Source of the DNA: Lumbricus rubellus
Lineage: Eukaryota; Annelida; Clitellata; Crassiclitellata; Lumbricidae
Length of the DNA: 64,000 nucleotides
Reading direction: 5' to 3'
Assembly (NCBI GenBank): GCA_945859605.1
Contig: OX243816.1
Span: 23,808,864-23,872,863, forward strand
The position numbers and the translations under genes were made by a program. How positions within the stretch are numbered: position 1 is the stretch's first letter; each line of letters begins with the position of its first letter. This document shows, piece after piece, positions 1 through 24,993 of this stretch. The notes beneath the pieces are model-generated. The model was not told the DNA's origin and did no database searches. It worked only from the letters and a program-made list of their open reading frames with translations.

Positions 1-810
1 AAGGCCGCAAAATAATTATGCGAATCGCTTATGACGTCACGGCACGCAAGCTCATTCATGTTTCGTCTGCATGGTCGCAGTCACTGTCAAGGCGTTTGTG
101 AACCTGGCAACGTGCGGTTTTGAATTTGCAAATGGCGGTCGAGCGGAATGCAAACTTCACTTTTTGTGGAAAATATTGCGTGTTTTCGGAAAAAAAGAAA
201 AATGGACACTCTCAGATAGGAATGGAAGGTTTTGTGAAATTTTCAAAACAATCTGTGCGGTACGTTTCGAGAACACTTTACACAAACTATTGGAAAGTTT
301 CATTTTTATATACATAGATTAATGCAGAGAATTATGCAGAGACTTTCGTTACGTTTATTATAGTTTCTGTGTTTTTTGCAGAGACCTTCGTTTCGTTGAC
401 TAGCCCTATCATCAGTAGCCTATTTAATTTACTCTAGTGGGCTAACTATGTTTCAATACAAAATAAAATTTTCAAAATAAATAATTCATTGTCGATATGT
501 TGAGATTTCAGCCAATAGGTCGCCCTTTTGATGGTCGCCCTATTGTCTCGGTCGCCCTTCTGATGGTCGCTCTTTTGATCAGTCGTCTTTAAAATCGGCG
601 CCCTTTTGAAGTCGCTCTTTTGATGGTCGCCCCTTCGAAGTCGCCTTATCATAGGGTATACGTTCCGCCCGACCATAGCAGTATAATGCGATTGACCTAG
701 TGACCTATAGCGATTTTCATTTTAACGACCACTCTGTATAATGCGTATATAATAGGTCGACACCCGAGCAAGGACCGATTAATCAGTCTAGCAACATTGG
801 ATAATTTACC
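1..810. other. Gene-free stretch
   Basis: No supportable gene. Short open frames near 71-322 show no recognisable domain, splice context or codon signature. The only structure seen is the short-period GTCGCCC repeat at about 515-655. Confidence 0.6.
515..655. repeat. Short degenerate tandem repeat, GTCGCCCTTTTGAT-like
   Basis: About eight imperfect copies of a 14-17 bp unit reading GGTCGCCCTTTTGAT and variants lie head to tail. No coding explanation. It may be an internal part of an unrecognised element. Confidence 0.75.
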
Positions 811-818
811 GATGAGCA

Positions 819-2200
819 CAGGCCCGCCGACAGAAATTCCGGGCCCCTGAGCAGGGAAGTCACGGTCCATGAACTGTCATTAGACTTTTTATAGCAACTT
901 TTAATATGAAACAAATAGAAATAACAAAAGTGCGGGTGCGGATGTACGATAATGCATAGGCTACATTTACGATTCCAATCAGTTCTTAAAAATGTTAAGA
1001 ATTTAGTTTTCAAAAAATAAAAAAAATTATGATATGGTGGTCTAATCAAAAAGCAACCCTTTCCGGATTTGACTTCAGCAAAAGCGTTTATGATATCCTG
1101 GTAACCATTTTGTGATTTTTGTCTGGGAACCTTTAAAATGCACTTCGGAAATGCTCTTTTTTTATCGCCTGGTAAATTGTCCGGATGTCTTGGAGGACCG
1201 TTTCTTATGTTGTAGCCTAGTAATTCTATAATAGCCTACTATACGGTCTCAATCGTTTGTGTAGACAAGGGCCCTGGAGGCAGTGCCAACATAAAAACCA
1301 AGCATTTTACAGTTTCTATAGAATCTAATTTCAGACTTTTCGTAAGTCTAATTTATAATGTCATCTTCTGGAATTATGATGCCACACCACAAAAATCATT
1401 CTCATCCATGATCCATTCGGCTATGATCATCATGAACTTTTAATTCACTCGAATCAACCGGTGTAAGAGTGATTTACGGGCTCTGATTTGTCTTCTTTTG
1501 AAATCAGACAAAGTATAATAATTAGCAGAAGAGCGTTTTGAGACAGAAGTGAGCGTGTCCTTTGGAAGAAACCTGATTAGTCCTATAGTTATAAGGCAGC
1601 GGTTCCCAACCCGTGGCCCGCGGGCCAAAAGTGGCCCGCGAGGCCTCAGAAAATGGCCCGCCAGGCCTCAAAAGTGGCCCTCATCTCTCAAAGAATTAAC
1701 ACAAATATATGAAAAAATTGACAATTTGGACAGGATAGAATGGTCAAATAATTAATTTCTATTACAAATAATTTTTTTTTGAAGTCTACAAACATCAAAC
1801 ATTCTACTTTGAAACAATTAAAAAATTTTGTATGCTTTTAGCTAACTAAATTTTAGCATTGTTACTCCCTAAATGCCCTCGTGTCCTCCAACTTAGAAAA
1901 AGTGGCCCTACGATCAAAAAGGTTGGGAACCACTGTTATAAGGTAATGGACATGCAGTTGCTTGAAAGTTGAAGCTTAAAAGTTGTAGCCTACTTGTGTG
2001 ATAGTAATATTATGCTATTATTCAAAACGACATAACTCCTAAGCTTTCTATATAGACATAAGTGATTATAGGTTGGGCCCGCCACACGTAATCAACATAT
2101 GAAATTTTTTATAACCAGTGTAGCCCGGGCCCCCTCCGGGCCCCTAAAAGTCGCCGGGCCCCTGGGCAGAGCACCCCCTGCCCCCCTCTCGGCGGGCCTG
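819..2200. mobile_element. hAT-like nonautonomous element (1.38 kb)
   Basis: Terminal inverted repeats CAGGCCCGCCGA (left) and TCGGCGGGCCTG (right) are perfect complements. They are flanked by the 8-bp direct duplication GATGAGCA (811-818 and 2201-2208). CA...TG ends with an 8-bp target duplication are the hallmark of hAT superfamily insertion. No transposase frame is present, so it is nonautonomous. A second hAT-like element (1597-1935) is nested inside. Confidence 0.88.
1597..1935. mobile_element. hAT-like MITE nested in the 819-2200 element
   Basis: Ends CAGCGGTTCCCAACC and GGTTGGGAACCACTG form a 15-bp inverted repeat with one mismatch. The flanking 8-bp duplication TTATAAGG (1589-1596, 1936-1943) is exact. 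The interior holds GTGGCCCGCGGGCC-type motifs common in animal hAT MITEs. It is 339 bp long and noncoding. Confidence 0.92.
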
Positions 2201-3273
2201 GATGAGCACATTCTTCGTAACGCTCTCCATAACTCCATTGCAGATGATGCCTGGGCTATAATACGTATGGTTTATCACGACTACTCTACTCTTGCACCTC
2301 CAATATGAAGAAGCAGAAGGCAGAACTTTGCCGACCCAATAAAGAAGAAGATTTATTTAGTAGGAGGTCTTACGGTCTGAGATAACATAATTATTTACTT
2401 CATTGGTCTATCCCAACCGTCAAGAGAAGTTCAAAATTTGAACGCACACATCGTAGGCCTACGTGCAGGCAACATGTGTGCATAATTATGACTGTCTATA
2501 AAAAACATTGAGAATGATGATGTGGCATAGATCGATCAGCGCTTCGATACCAATCTTCCTTCGTTCGGATGACCTTCGAATAGATCTGACCATAATTATT
2601 ATCCTGATTCCTGACTCGGATGAAATGCGAGCCAAACTTCCAAAGAACTCAATTCATCCACAATCATTGTGAAAGGACATTTCCATCACTTCCAGGATTT
2701 TCCCCCTCTAGATAAGTCTTGCATTTTCTTGCCGTCCAGCTATTGAATCACCCTGTAAGGCTGTAGGCTATGGGTTCGAATCCTAAACCCAGGGTTGCTT
2801 TAAGAAGTTTGGGGTCCTGCATAGGCACGAACCCTAACTTTAAACGTAACCCGAATTCTCAGTCTCAGATGATTGTATAGAGTATTGCATCAATTCATTG
2901 CGTTTGAAAAATAGTGAGTAGGTCTAGGAGTGCAGCATGTAGGCCTACATGTATAGCCTAGGCTAAATATAACATAATTATATAGTGATCTTGCTAATTC
3001 TATTAACATAGTATAGCTACCAAACTGTCAACAAAACTAACAGCAATCCACCAAAACCTACCAAATAAAAGTTTGGTTTGACACGCTTTGTAGTCTTTAC
3101 TGTTAATTTGCTATGCAAGTTTAAAGTGAGATTGTAAGGAGTAGGCCTAGGAAATGCATTAATTGTCCACGTTTTTTCCTACAAATTTCGTCAAAATCTC
3201 TTATAGCATCATCGACACTAAAAGATTCCACAACGTCTGGCAAACAGTTTAATCTTTCTTGCATAAGGCCTAT
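2201..3273. other. Gene-free stretch
   Basis: Nothing coding recognised. A tRNA-like B-box string GGTTCGAATCC at about 2773 lacks a convincing A box or cloverleaf and is probably a SINE relic. Confidence 0.5.
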
Positions 3274-4411
3274 CATAGGCGGAGACTTGGTCCGAACTTG
3301 GGAGGGGAGGGGAAGGACGGACGAGAGGCCGAAGGATGATCGCCGAGGCGCGAGGCAGGGGGTTTGGGCAGGGGATGCGCCCCTCCCAAATGTCGAAAAT
3401 ATTTGAATTTCCATACTGAACGTTAGCATTTCAGGCTGTCAATTTCATGAAGTTGCTCATCTCAATAGTCCTGGTCTAAGACTTCAATGTGTTCCCTCCT
3501 CAATGTCGAAATGTTTTGAATTTCCACACTGCTATGGTAGCATTTTAGGCTGACACTTTAACGAAAGTGTTCATCATTTCGGTGCTAATAGTCCTAATAA
3601 TCTAATCTAAAAAAGTGTCCCCAGGTCAATTTTTTGGGAATTTTCACACTGAAATGGAAAGATTTGAAGCTGACATTGCAATGAAGTTGCTCATCATTTC
3701 GGTACTAAGTATCCTGCATGGGCTAAGACATCAAAGTGCTTCCCCCTCAATGTCGAAATTTTTTTAATTTCCACACTGCTATGGTATCATTTTAGGCTGT
3801 CATTTTAACGAAAATGTACATTATTTCATTGCTAATAGTCCTAATTTAAGACTTAAATTTTTTGAAATTTCCACACTGCAATGGAAACATTTTAGGCTGT
3901 GATCTCAACAAAATTTCTCATAATTTCTTTGCTCAAAGAGATGGCTTAAGACTTCAATAAAATATCCCCTTCACTTTGTTTATTTATTTTTTGAAATTTC
4001 CATATTATAATTTAAGCAATTTAAGCTGTCATGTCAATAAATTGTTCAGTTTTCACTTTTCAATACTAGTAGTCATGGTTTAAGACTTCAGAATGTCGCA
4101 TCCCAATTACAATTAATTTGCTAGATTTCCACATTGTGACCGTAGCTTTTCAAACTGTCATCTTCCCAAATATTTTCAGAATTTCAGTGCTCATAAACAT
4201 TGTTTGCGTGAAATATTTTAAATTTGCAGACTCTAATGGTAACATAAGCTGTCATCTTAACAAAATTGCTCATTATGGACAAACAGTGGATAACACTGTA
4301 GACATTTATAATGACATTTCTGAAATATTGGGGGATTTAAACACTTCCGTCCCTCCACCACAAACTTGGAGGGGACCGTCCCCTCCTGCCCCCCCTAAGT
4401 CTCCGCACATG
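3274..4411. mobile_element. Diverged hAT-like element with internal tandem array
   Basis: The left end (CATAGGCGGAGACTTGGTCC) and right end (AAGTCTCCGCACATG) are degraded inverted repeats. They closely resemble the ends of the intact element at 37023-39395. The interior carries about seven degenerate copies of a roughly 115-bp unit containing GAATTTCCACACTG and TAGCATTTTAGGCTGTCAT. No 8-bp target duplication survives, so the boundaries are approximate and the copy is older. Confidence 0.7.
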
Positions 4412-4994
4412 GCTATTTTTATGTACTCTGGTCAGGTAAACAATGTACTCGTATCTAGATCGTAGGGCAAAGAGCGATAGTAGGCTACAATGTAAAAGGA
4501 CGTGAACTTGTCTCGATCTCGTCCAATGGCTAGACTGGAGTCTGTAGAGTCGAAATGGAAGGAAAGTGATTCATTAATTTTATGGGAACAACTGTCAAAT
4601 CCGCACCTGAAATATTTAAAAGATTTCATTGATCTTCAAGCATCTAAATTGGATCCAAATTATCAAGTGCTATCCATGCAGGAGGGATAAACTAAGCGTC
4701 AGTTCATTGAGCTTTAAAGTCTAAACGTGCTGCTCTGGATTCCACGAAAATGCATTGTTACTTACATGTAGGCTACCTTTTGAGGTAGCAGCGGCTAAAT
4801 ACATTAGCTTAAAGCATAAATACATTAGCACACAGATTAAATATGATTAACGTTAGTCAGACCATTATTTTGAAACCATAGTTAATTATAAAAGTTATAT
4901 TCAAAGTCGTTGATATCTGTGTTAAATAGTGATTCGTTAACGTTTATTATTCGTTGCTTTAATTCGATTATATTTTGTTGTTACGGACGATTGA
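4412..4994. other. 3' flank of the tetraspan gene
   Basis: No gene of its own. It is downstream of the stop codon of the minus-strand gene ending at 4995 and contains its probable polyadenylation signal at 4943-4948. Short frames at 4432-4690 have no recognisable features. Confidence 0.5.
4943..4948 (-). promoter_or_regulatory. Candidate polyadenylation signal AATAAA
   Basis: On the minus strand AATAAA lies about 47 nt after the TGA at 4995-4997. That would give the tetraspan gene a very short 3' UTR. The hexamer alone is weak evidence. Confidence 0.4.
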
Positions 4995-18630
<13,636 letters not shown>

Positions 18631-19468
18631 GGTCGGTCCGTGTATCTAGACAGCAGCTGCTTCCTTCTTCTTCTCGATCCAATAATAATCTCAGTCTTTG
18701 CTTCCGTCTAATATCATTTGATTTCTTCGTCTAATATCATTTGATTTCTTCGTCTAATATCATTTGATGTGTCGCTAATTTCTTCGTGTAGTAGTTCAAT
18801 CCATGAACCACTTGGCCTGCACCGTTTCTCTGCCAATTTTGTGCTGCGTTTTCGTGTTTCTGCTTGAGTGCTCCTATTGTGCTCTCTTTTGGTGACCACC
18901 CAAACCAACGGACCATGGTGTCCACGCCTCGCTGAGCAGAAGCGTGCAACGCCCTTTCTTATGGCAGTCGTTGATCAAGGCAGCAACAGTTACTGTACGG
19001 TATAGATCTAAGCAAATTCTCAGATCGCTGTACAAATATTATAAGCTAAGCAGTGTGATGAATTATTCAGCCCCACACAGCTCTCGCATGTTAATGCCCA
19101 TCCCATGCTTTTCAATACAGCCTGTAGGCCTATGCAATTATTTACCATAGGCAAATCGCCCTTATGCTTCGAATTTGCATATCTAAGAGAAGCAGACGCC
19201 TATGCATCGGGTAACGCCTCTTAGGCTATGCAATGTATGCATATGCAGCCTGAGTCCCATTCTTCGTTTTTATCGGCCATGGTCTCCTGTCGCGCCCCTC
19301 TTTGACGGCTCTTAACTACTGCACGCCTTCCTTCGTGACTCTAATAATATTGTCTAGCTGACTTTAGCAGAACCACTGCAGAAAACGGTAAGACCAGTGC
19401 ACGATAGAGACCCGGTTTGTGTGCGTCCGGCTGTTGGCCTATGGGCGGCGTTGTTTACACCATGAGCC
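18631..19468. other. 5' flank of the tetraspan gene
   Basis: Likely contains the promoter and 5' UTR, but no TATA box or initiator can be assigned with confidence. A 23-bp tandem triplication (18706-18770) lies 80-140 bp upstream of the ATG. Confidence 0.5.
18706..18770 (+). repeat. Three tandem 23-bp copies upstream of the tetraspan gene
   Basis: Three copies of CGTCTAATATCATTTGATTT-type units with 23-bp spacing. Position just upstream of the ATG makes a regulatory or 5' UTR role possible but unproven. Confidence 0.85.
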
Positions 19469-19472
19469 TTAA

Positions 19473-20456
19473 CCCTCAGGCTACCAAGCTTTTTTTGTAA
19501 CAGTGACTACCAAGGGGGGGTGGTTACCACCCCCCCCCCTGGATTTTGGGTTTGGTTTGAGATATCATAACTTGTAATACACCTATGGATTCAGCATTCA
19601 TTTCTGCACAAAATGGTATATTTAGATTTAAAATATATGAAAGCACCCCGAAGTTATAAATTTTTTACCGTAGGCACCCGTCGATTCCACAAAATGTATA
19701 CTTTCGCATAAGCAAAATATTAGATTTTGTGTGTTTTTAACATAATTTATTTAATTAAAATAGTTTACATATAATAAAGTCCAATATTCAACTATAAAAA
19801 CTAGTAATAAGTTAGTTTTAGTTACAATAAAAAGAGAAAAAACATGTAAAACATGCTGAAAAACGTTTACGCAGACTTATCGGTGTGCGTTGTAAAAAAA
19901 CCCAACATTTTCACACATTTAAATTTATTTTGAGCACTTCCGGTCATCAAATGTCAAATTAATTGGTATCAAAAAATAGCCCTAAATGCCCTCTATAGAA
20001 TGACATAATTTATTTCTCTTAAAAAATAAATTATGAATAATTTTTAATAGGAAAAACATGAAAATTTTATGAAAATAAAACACCTTTTTATATATTTTAA
20101 TTTATTTTGAGCACTTCCGGTTGTCCAAAGACAACTCCGTGACCACCACAATGTAGCCCCACATTCCCTCTACAGAATGGTGTAATTGGTGTCTCTTCAT
20201 GTCAAAGGACGGATAAGATACAGCCGATATTCTAAGGGGGGGGTGGTATCCACCCCCCCCCTGGTGCCTCGGGTATATCGGGTATAACTTTTGAATGGTA
20301 TGGTATATCATCACACATTTTAGCTCAAAATGTGTGCAAATGAATCCTCTACAGCCACCTAAAACGTCAAAATTTTATTCCTAACGAAAAAAGTTTGATT
20401 TGGGAAAAACCTAGGGGGGGGGGTGGATACCACCCCCCCCCCTGGTAGCCCGAGGG
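19473..20456. mobile_element. piggyBac-like nonautonomous element
   Basis: TTAA duplications (19469-19472, 20457-20460) flank inverted ends CCCTCAGGCTACCA and TGGTAGCCCGAGGG (13 of 14 match). Both features are typical of piggyBac. Three G/C hairpins of form GGGGGGGTGG...CCACCCCCCC lie near 19515, 20236 and 20413. An internal segment with GAGCACTTCCGGT occurs twice about 180 bp apart. No transposase. Confidence 0.9.
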
Positions 20457-20659
20457 TTAATCTTTCACGACAACAGCTGTTACTGACGGTCAACTGTTCA
20501 GTAGGCGTCTGGCGTCAACTGACCAGACAGCCAGGTCAATGTCGTGACCCAAAGTGTCGACCAACACCAGCGCTCGCCAAATCAATCTTCCCCCCTATGG
20601 GCGGAGCCTTAGGGAGACAGAGGGACGGTTCCCCCAATGTTTACGGTTGGAGAGACCTT

Positions 20660-20999
20660 CTTTTCATGCCCTCCCCATGTTTTGAAATGTGGGTATGGAG
20701 AAAGATGGAGAAAATCAGTTGGACAAAGCACGTTTCAAATGAAGAAGTACTAACGATGGTAGAAGAGAAAAGATCTCTGCTGGACACAATAAAGATAAGA
20801 CAAAAGAATTGGATGGGACATTTGCAGAAAAAAATAATTGAAGGAAGATTGGAGGGAAAGAGGTGCAGAGGAAGGCCTAGACAAAAACTGCTGGACGGGA
20901 TGATGGAAGAGGGATACAGAGAACTGAAGGACATGGCAAAACAGCGGGAAACGTGGAAACATTGGACGTTTGGACCTCCCGCTTGGCAGAGAACGTAAA
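20660..20999 (+). pseudogene. LINE reverse transcriptase, C-terminal fragment
   Basis: Reads EMWVWRKMEKISWTKHVSNE then KIIEGRLEGKRCRGRPRQKL and ends WKHWTFGPPAWQRT. This is the same domain as residues 300-410 of the LINE frame at 43378-44610 but clearly diverged. It is 5' truncated. Confidence 0.87.
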
Positions 21000-21081
21000 G
21001 AAGAAATTTTGTTTTTTAAAATTTTTTAAAATTGCATCGTTAATTTTTACAGTGGTTAATTGGTTAATTCTGTGTTTTGTA

Positions 21082-21307
21082 TGTTTGTACGCGCACTTGT
21101 TATAGCGCCCCTTCCAGCTCACTACTCAGAGGCGCTCCCGACTACAGAGCGGACACTGCATCGGAGTTTCGCGCCGAAGCGCTGAGCAATTGTGAGTGAA
21201 GGACTTGCTCAAGGTCCCTACGCGACGACTTGATCGATGTGGATTCGAACCTGCAGCTCTTCGGCTGCAAGGTGACGAACATACCCATATTACACCACCA
21301 CGCCCCA
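21082..21307 (-). mobile_element. tRNA-derived SINE, copy 1
   Basis: On the minus strand it starts TGGGGCGTGGTGGTGTAAT (A-box-like), has B box GGTTCGAATCC at about 21240-21250 and ends in GGGGCGCTATAAC with an AAACA-rich tail. The same element is at 51255-51463 and tail fragments occur at 51737 and 57690. Confidence 0.82.
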
Positions 21308-21534
21308 CAATTCTGGCAGGCCTAATGTCGCAAGAAGAAGTCCTATAAAGACTACAAGGAAGACTAGAATACCAAATGACTAAAAAAGGTCATCAGCTTT
21401 TTTGACAGAAAAATGAACGTTTTCATGAGAAAAAGGTCGTCAGAAATTTTGGCCGATGAAAATGGCGATCGTCTTTCGGCCACTTATTCGTTCCCAAAAC
21501 TTCTAGACCAAGTCTCCACCCATGCTTCCCCTAT

Positions 21535-22690
21535 TATGAAAGACTTTGCTGTCAGTGAGTAGGCCTAATAGGCCTATGCTACTATAGTAGTAGCCTACTG
21601 CCTGATGATGCACTTTCAATGCTATTTGCTAGGGTGCTGAATGATTATGTTAGTGGCCGATCAATAGGCTAATTATTATTAAAACAGAATTAGGCCTACA
21701 GATTAGACCTATCATATCACGCCATTCCGTGCAACCCTGCAGCTATAGCCTAGTCCGCGCGGTCCCCCCCATTTTATCTTAGATCTTGCGCGTATTACAA
21801 ATTTATTTAGGCCTAATAATAATATTAATAAAAATAACAATAGGCGTAATGAGTGTAGGCCTAATCTAAATAATCTCAGACAATGGACAAGGTAAAATTC
21901 ATAGGCCTAATAATTTGCCGTTGCATTGTCTAGCTACAGGCTGCTATAGGTGGCCCAGAGCATCACAAAACTATTTAAACTGAAATGCAAACAGCTTGAA
22001 ATGGGTTTAATAAAACTTTAACAAATTAATTCATCAATTAAGTGTTAAGACCTACTCATTATAGTACGGCTATATGAACTTTAAGGTTGGCTTGACTTCT
22101 TACATTAGCCTAGTAGCCGTACGTAGACCCAGGCTAGTGGCTATTAGGTATATAGGCTACCATGTCAGAAGTCGACCTCAAGTCGGAAGTCGGTTGTTTT
22201 TATGCCAAGTCGGGTCAAGTCGTTTTGACTAAAAGAAGTCGACTTCAAGTCGACCTCGAGTCACTTTAGGGTCAAGTGGGGTCAGATTAGCTGACCAAAG
22301 ACAAAGTCACTCCCAGTCCCAGGTCTAAAAATGGGTCTAAAAATAGCCTATATGAATAGTCTGGGTTTTTCTGGGTTTTTTTATCGGAAAGAAATCTGGG
22401 TTTATTTCTGAAACCTCAGTGGCAACACTGCTCAGTGGCAACCAGACAGTGATGCCACAGCTGGGTTTTTTCCACTAGATCTGTTTTGCCTTCGTCTGGG
22501 TTTTTTGGGGCGAAATCTGGGTTTATTTTGGTGAGCTGACCATTTTGTACTTCAAGTTGCAACACATGAATATTCTGTGAAATTCAATGTAAAATGGTTG
22601 TGATACCTAGTTTTCCACTAATCTTAATTTTAAACTCCACAATCAGGATCTCACGTTGTCAATTCACAAATGATTTATAACCTGAAAATT
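21535..22690. repeat. Local duplication unit A
   Basis: Shares a collinear series of blocks with unit B (23333-23381 joined to 33493-37014): GAAAGACTTT(G/A)CTGTCAG, CATTTTATCTTAGATCTTGC, the AAGTCG-rich block, the CTGGGTTTTT block and CACGTTGTCAATTCACAAAT. The copies are clearly diverged. No gene is visible. Confidence 0.85.
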
Positions 22691-23332
22691 AGACCTGGGA
22701 GTCGACCCCAATAAGTCGACCCCAGTCGACTTGGCCATCCCAAGTCGGGTCGGGTCGTTTCTGCTCACCGCAACTGACCCCAAGTCGAATTTTGTAAAGA
22801 GAAGTCACTTGAAGTTGTTTTGGCCCCAAGTCGACTTAAACCGACTTGAGACACAAACATAGTTAAATTTGTCACTTTTAACCATTGATCGTGAGACCAG
22901 GACAACATTTGAGCAGCTTTTGTAGTGTGTTTAGGCTTACAAGAGTGAGTGAGGCGGCTGAGGCCTTTGCTAAACAGAAACTTAGCATACATTGATTATT
23001 TTACCGGTAGGCAATCGGGCAGACGGCCGTCTGCCGATCTATTCATTAGGCCTATAATTTGTTACCGGGTATGCTAAAACCACGCTTTGGTAAGCTTATG
23101 CTCTTAATTAAAATAGTTAAACTAAATGTTACTAAAACATTAGCACGTGTGCTTATCATGACGTGAACTTAAGCAAATCAGTAGCCTAAACTTCTAGTGG
23201 TCAGTGAATTCGGCGCAAAGAAAGCTGGATCTACAAGGCCTGTAGGCTCTAATAAATCGATACAGTTTGGTGCTACTTTGGTGCGCTGCATCGTCAGCGG
23301 AAAAGCTAGCCTATTGTATACGGGCCAATTGG
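22691..23332. other. Gene-free spacer
   Basis: Begins with further AAGTCGACC-type short repeats (to about 22850), then unique-looking sequence without a supportable gene. Confidence 0.5.
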
Positions 23333-23381
23333 ACAATGAAAGACTTTACTGTCAGTGAGTAGGCCTAAGCTACTACAGTAC

Positions 23382-24980
23382 TGTAACGGCCTGCTCCCTC
23401 CTCGAAAGAAAACCACGTGACCGGGGGTCCCACCCTTGGTATTGCTCTTCAGCCTCCCAAGTGGTAGGTGCCCGCCCTGGAAATTCAAATGAGGCGCCGC
23501 ACTGTTGAAGGGGTTCTCTATTGTCAGGTACGACTACAGATCCATCTAAGTAAGTAAGATCTACGGGATCCATTGATTTCCCTCTGGTAAAGTCGTAGTT
23601 TAGGGTTGGGTCTTCCACCTCAGGACGGGGATGTCTCTCATCGGTACCAGGAATGGCTTCGGTCGAGTGGCGACATATGTCTGCGGTTCCCGGTCTGGGA
23701 ACGACGGCTTCCTCTAATTGAAGACCGTCTGGGTTCAAATCCCCTTCAACAGGTTGTGTAAATCCCCAATCCTTAGATGTGGCCAACCCTTCCCTTCTCT
23801 TGTCCCTCATTACCTCACCTTCTTCTCGGGAAAGACTACCCCGGTGGTGTTGCTCTTGTAAGTGGCTTATCTCTTGACTAAGGCTCTTGAATTGGGACTC
23901 TTGTCGTTCCATACACATCCCCAGGGTTTCTGACACAGTTAGTAAAAGTTCCCCAACTTGTTTACCCTTTGCTTCTAATTCGTCAAGACGGTCAGGGGTT
24001 CCTCCCTTCTCCCCTTCAGTTATGCATTCCTCTAATTCCTCATCAGAGTGATCCTCAGACCTATTAGGAGTTTCCATTGTTCAGTTATTTATTAACGTCA
24101 GATTTAATTTATTTTAATTAAACAATTCAACTGAGTATAATGTACAAGCGTTGCTGACAATTAACATCTGTGATCGGGCCTAGATATTGTTCTTCAATAG
24201 CTATGCAATATGTCTTTAAAGTCAGCAGAATCTCCGTAAATAATCAACAGGCGTGCACAACCTTAATTCTAGTAATCGCGTTTTATAATTAACAGTCAGG
24301 AATATTGAATCACAATTCAGACGGTAGCTTTCAACCGTTATTCAATATCGACTTAAGTTTCATTTCTTATTATCAGTGAACATTAATTTCTATTTAATTA
24401 ACTACACTTGGTTTCGGATTCTGTTATGGAGCAATTAGATTAGTTAATACTTTCCTGGAAATTTCCGTGCAATTTGGCCAACACTCGCTTTCAAATATGA
24501 AAAGAAGATCGGAAGATTTCTTGTCCGAATATTGGAATATATGACAATAAAGATTCACACAGAATCAGCTGCAAACTGTGCCAAAACCAGTCGCTGAGTC
24601 AACGGTATATTCTTGTTCATGAAATCAGGCAATCAGCCACACATTCAGCATTTTTAGAGCCAAAATACACAGAATTTCTTATCTTCACGAGCCGACCTCT
24701 TACTCCGATGAAAACCTCCAGTCGACTGCGCATTTCGGCGTTGGAAGCGGTCACGTGATCTGGATCAACCAATCAGCGACTTACACGTTGGCCGAATCTA
24801 AAAATAGAGTGTCGCATTGCGACACTTTCTGTTGCAGCGAAGTACTGCACCGGAGGTCAGATCTAAAAGCGGCTAAAACCGAAGGCCGGTCGCAAATTTG
24901 GCAAGGCCGCAAATTAATAAATGAGTACGCCGAGCGGCCTAAAAGGAGGTTAAATTGTAGCGGCCTCATAGGACGTTACA
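23382..24980 (-). repeat. 3' LTR of the Gypsy element
   Basis: 1599 bp. Because the gag start lies inside the LTR, this copy also contains the first 231 or so gag codons (start at 24077), which run out of the LTR end into a stop at 23373. Residue differences from the 5' copy are E for K near residue 69 and E for G near residue 228. Confidence 0.95.
24808..24826. other. 19-bp perfect palindrome in the LTR U3 part
   Basis: AGTGTCGCA-T-TGCGACACT, arms of 9 bp around one base. The same palindrome is at 33316-33334 in the other LTR. It is a candidate dimeric transcription-factor site. Confidence 0.75.
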
Positions 24981-24993
24981 CACCCCCCCACTT
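24981..24993 (-). other. Polypurine tract of the Gypsy element
   Basis: Minus-strand AAGTGGGGGGGTG directly abuts the 3' LTR. This is the expected place for plus-strand priming during reverse transcription. Confidence 0.8.

Noticed and set aside
2770..2800. tRNA gene around GGTTCGAATCC
   Set aside because: Only a B-box-like string; no A box or stems.
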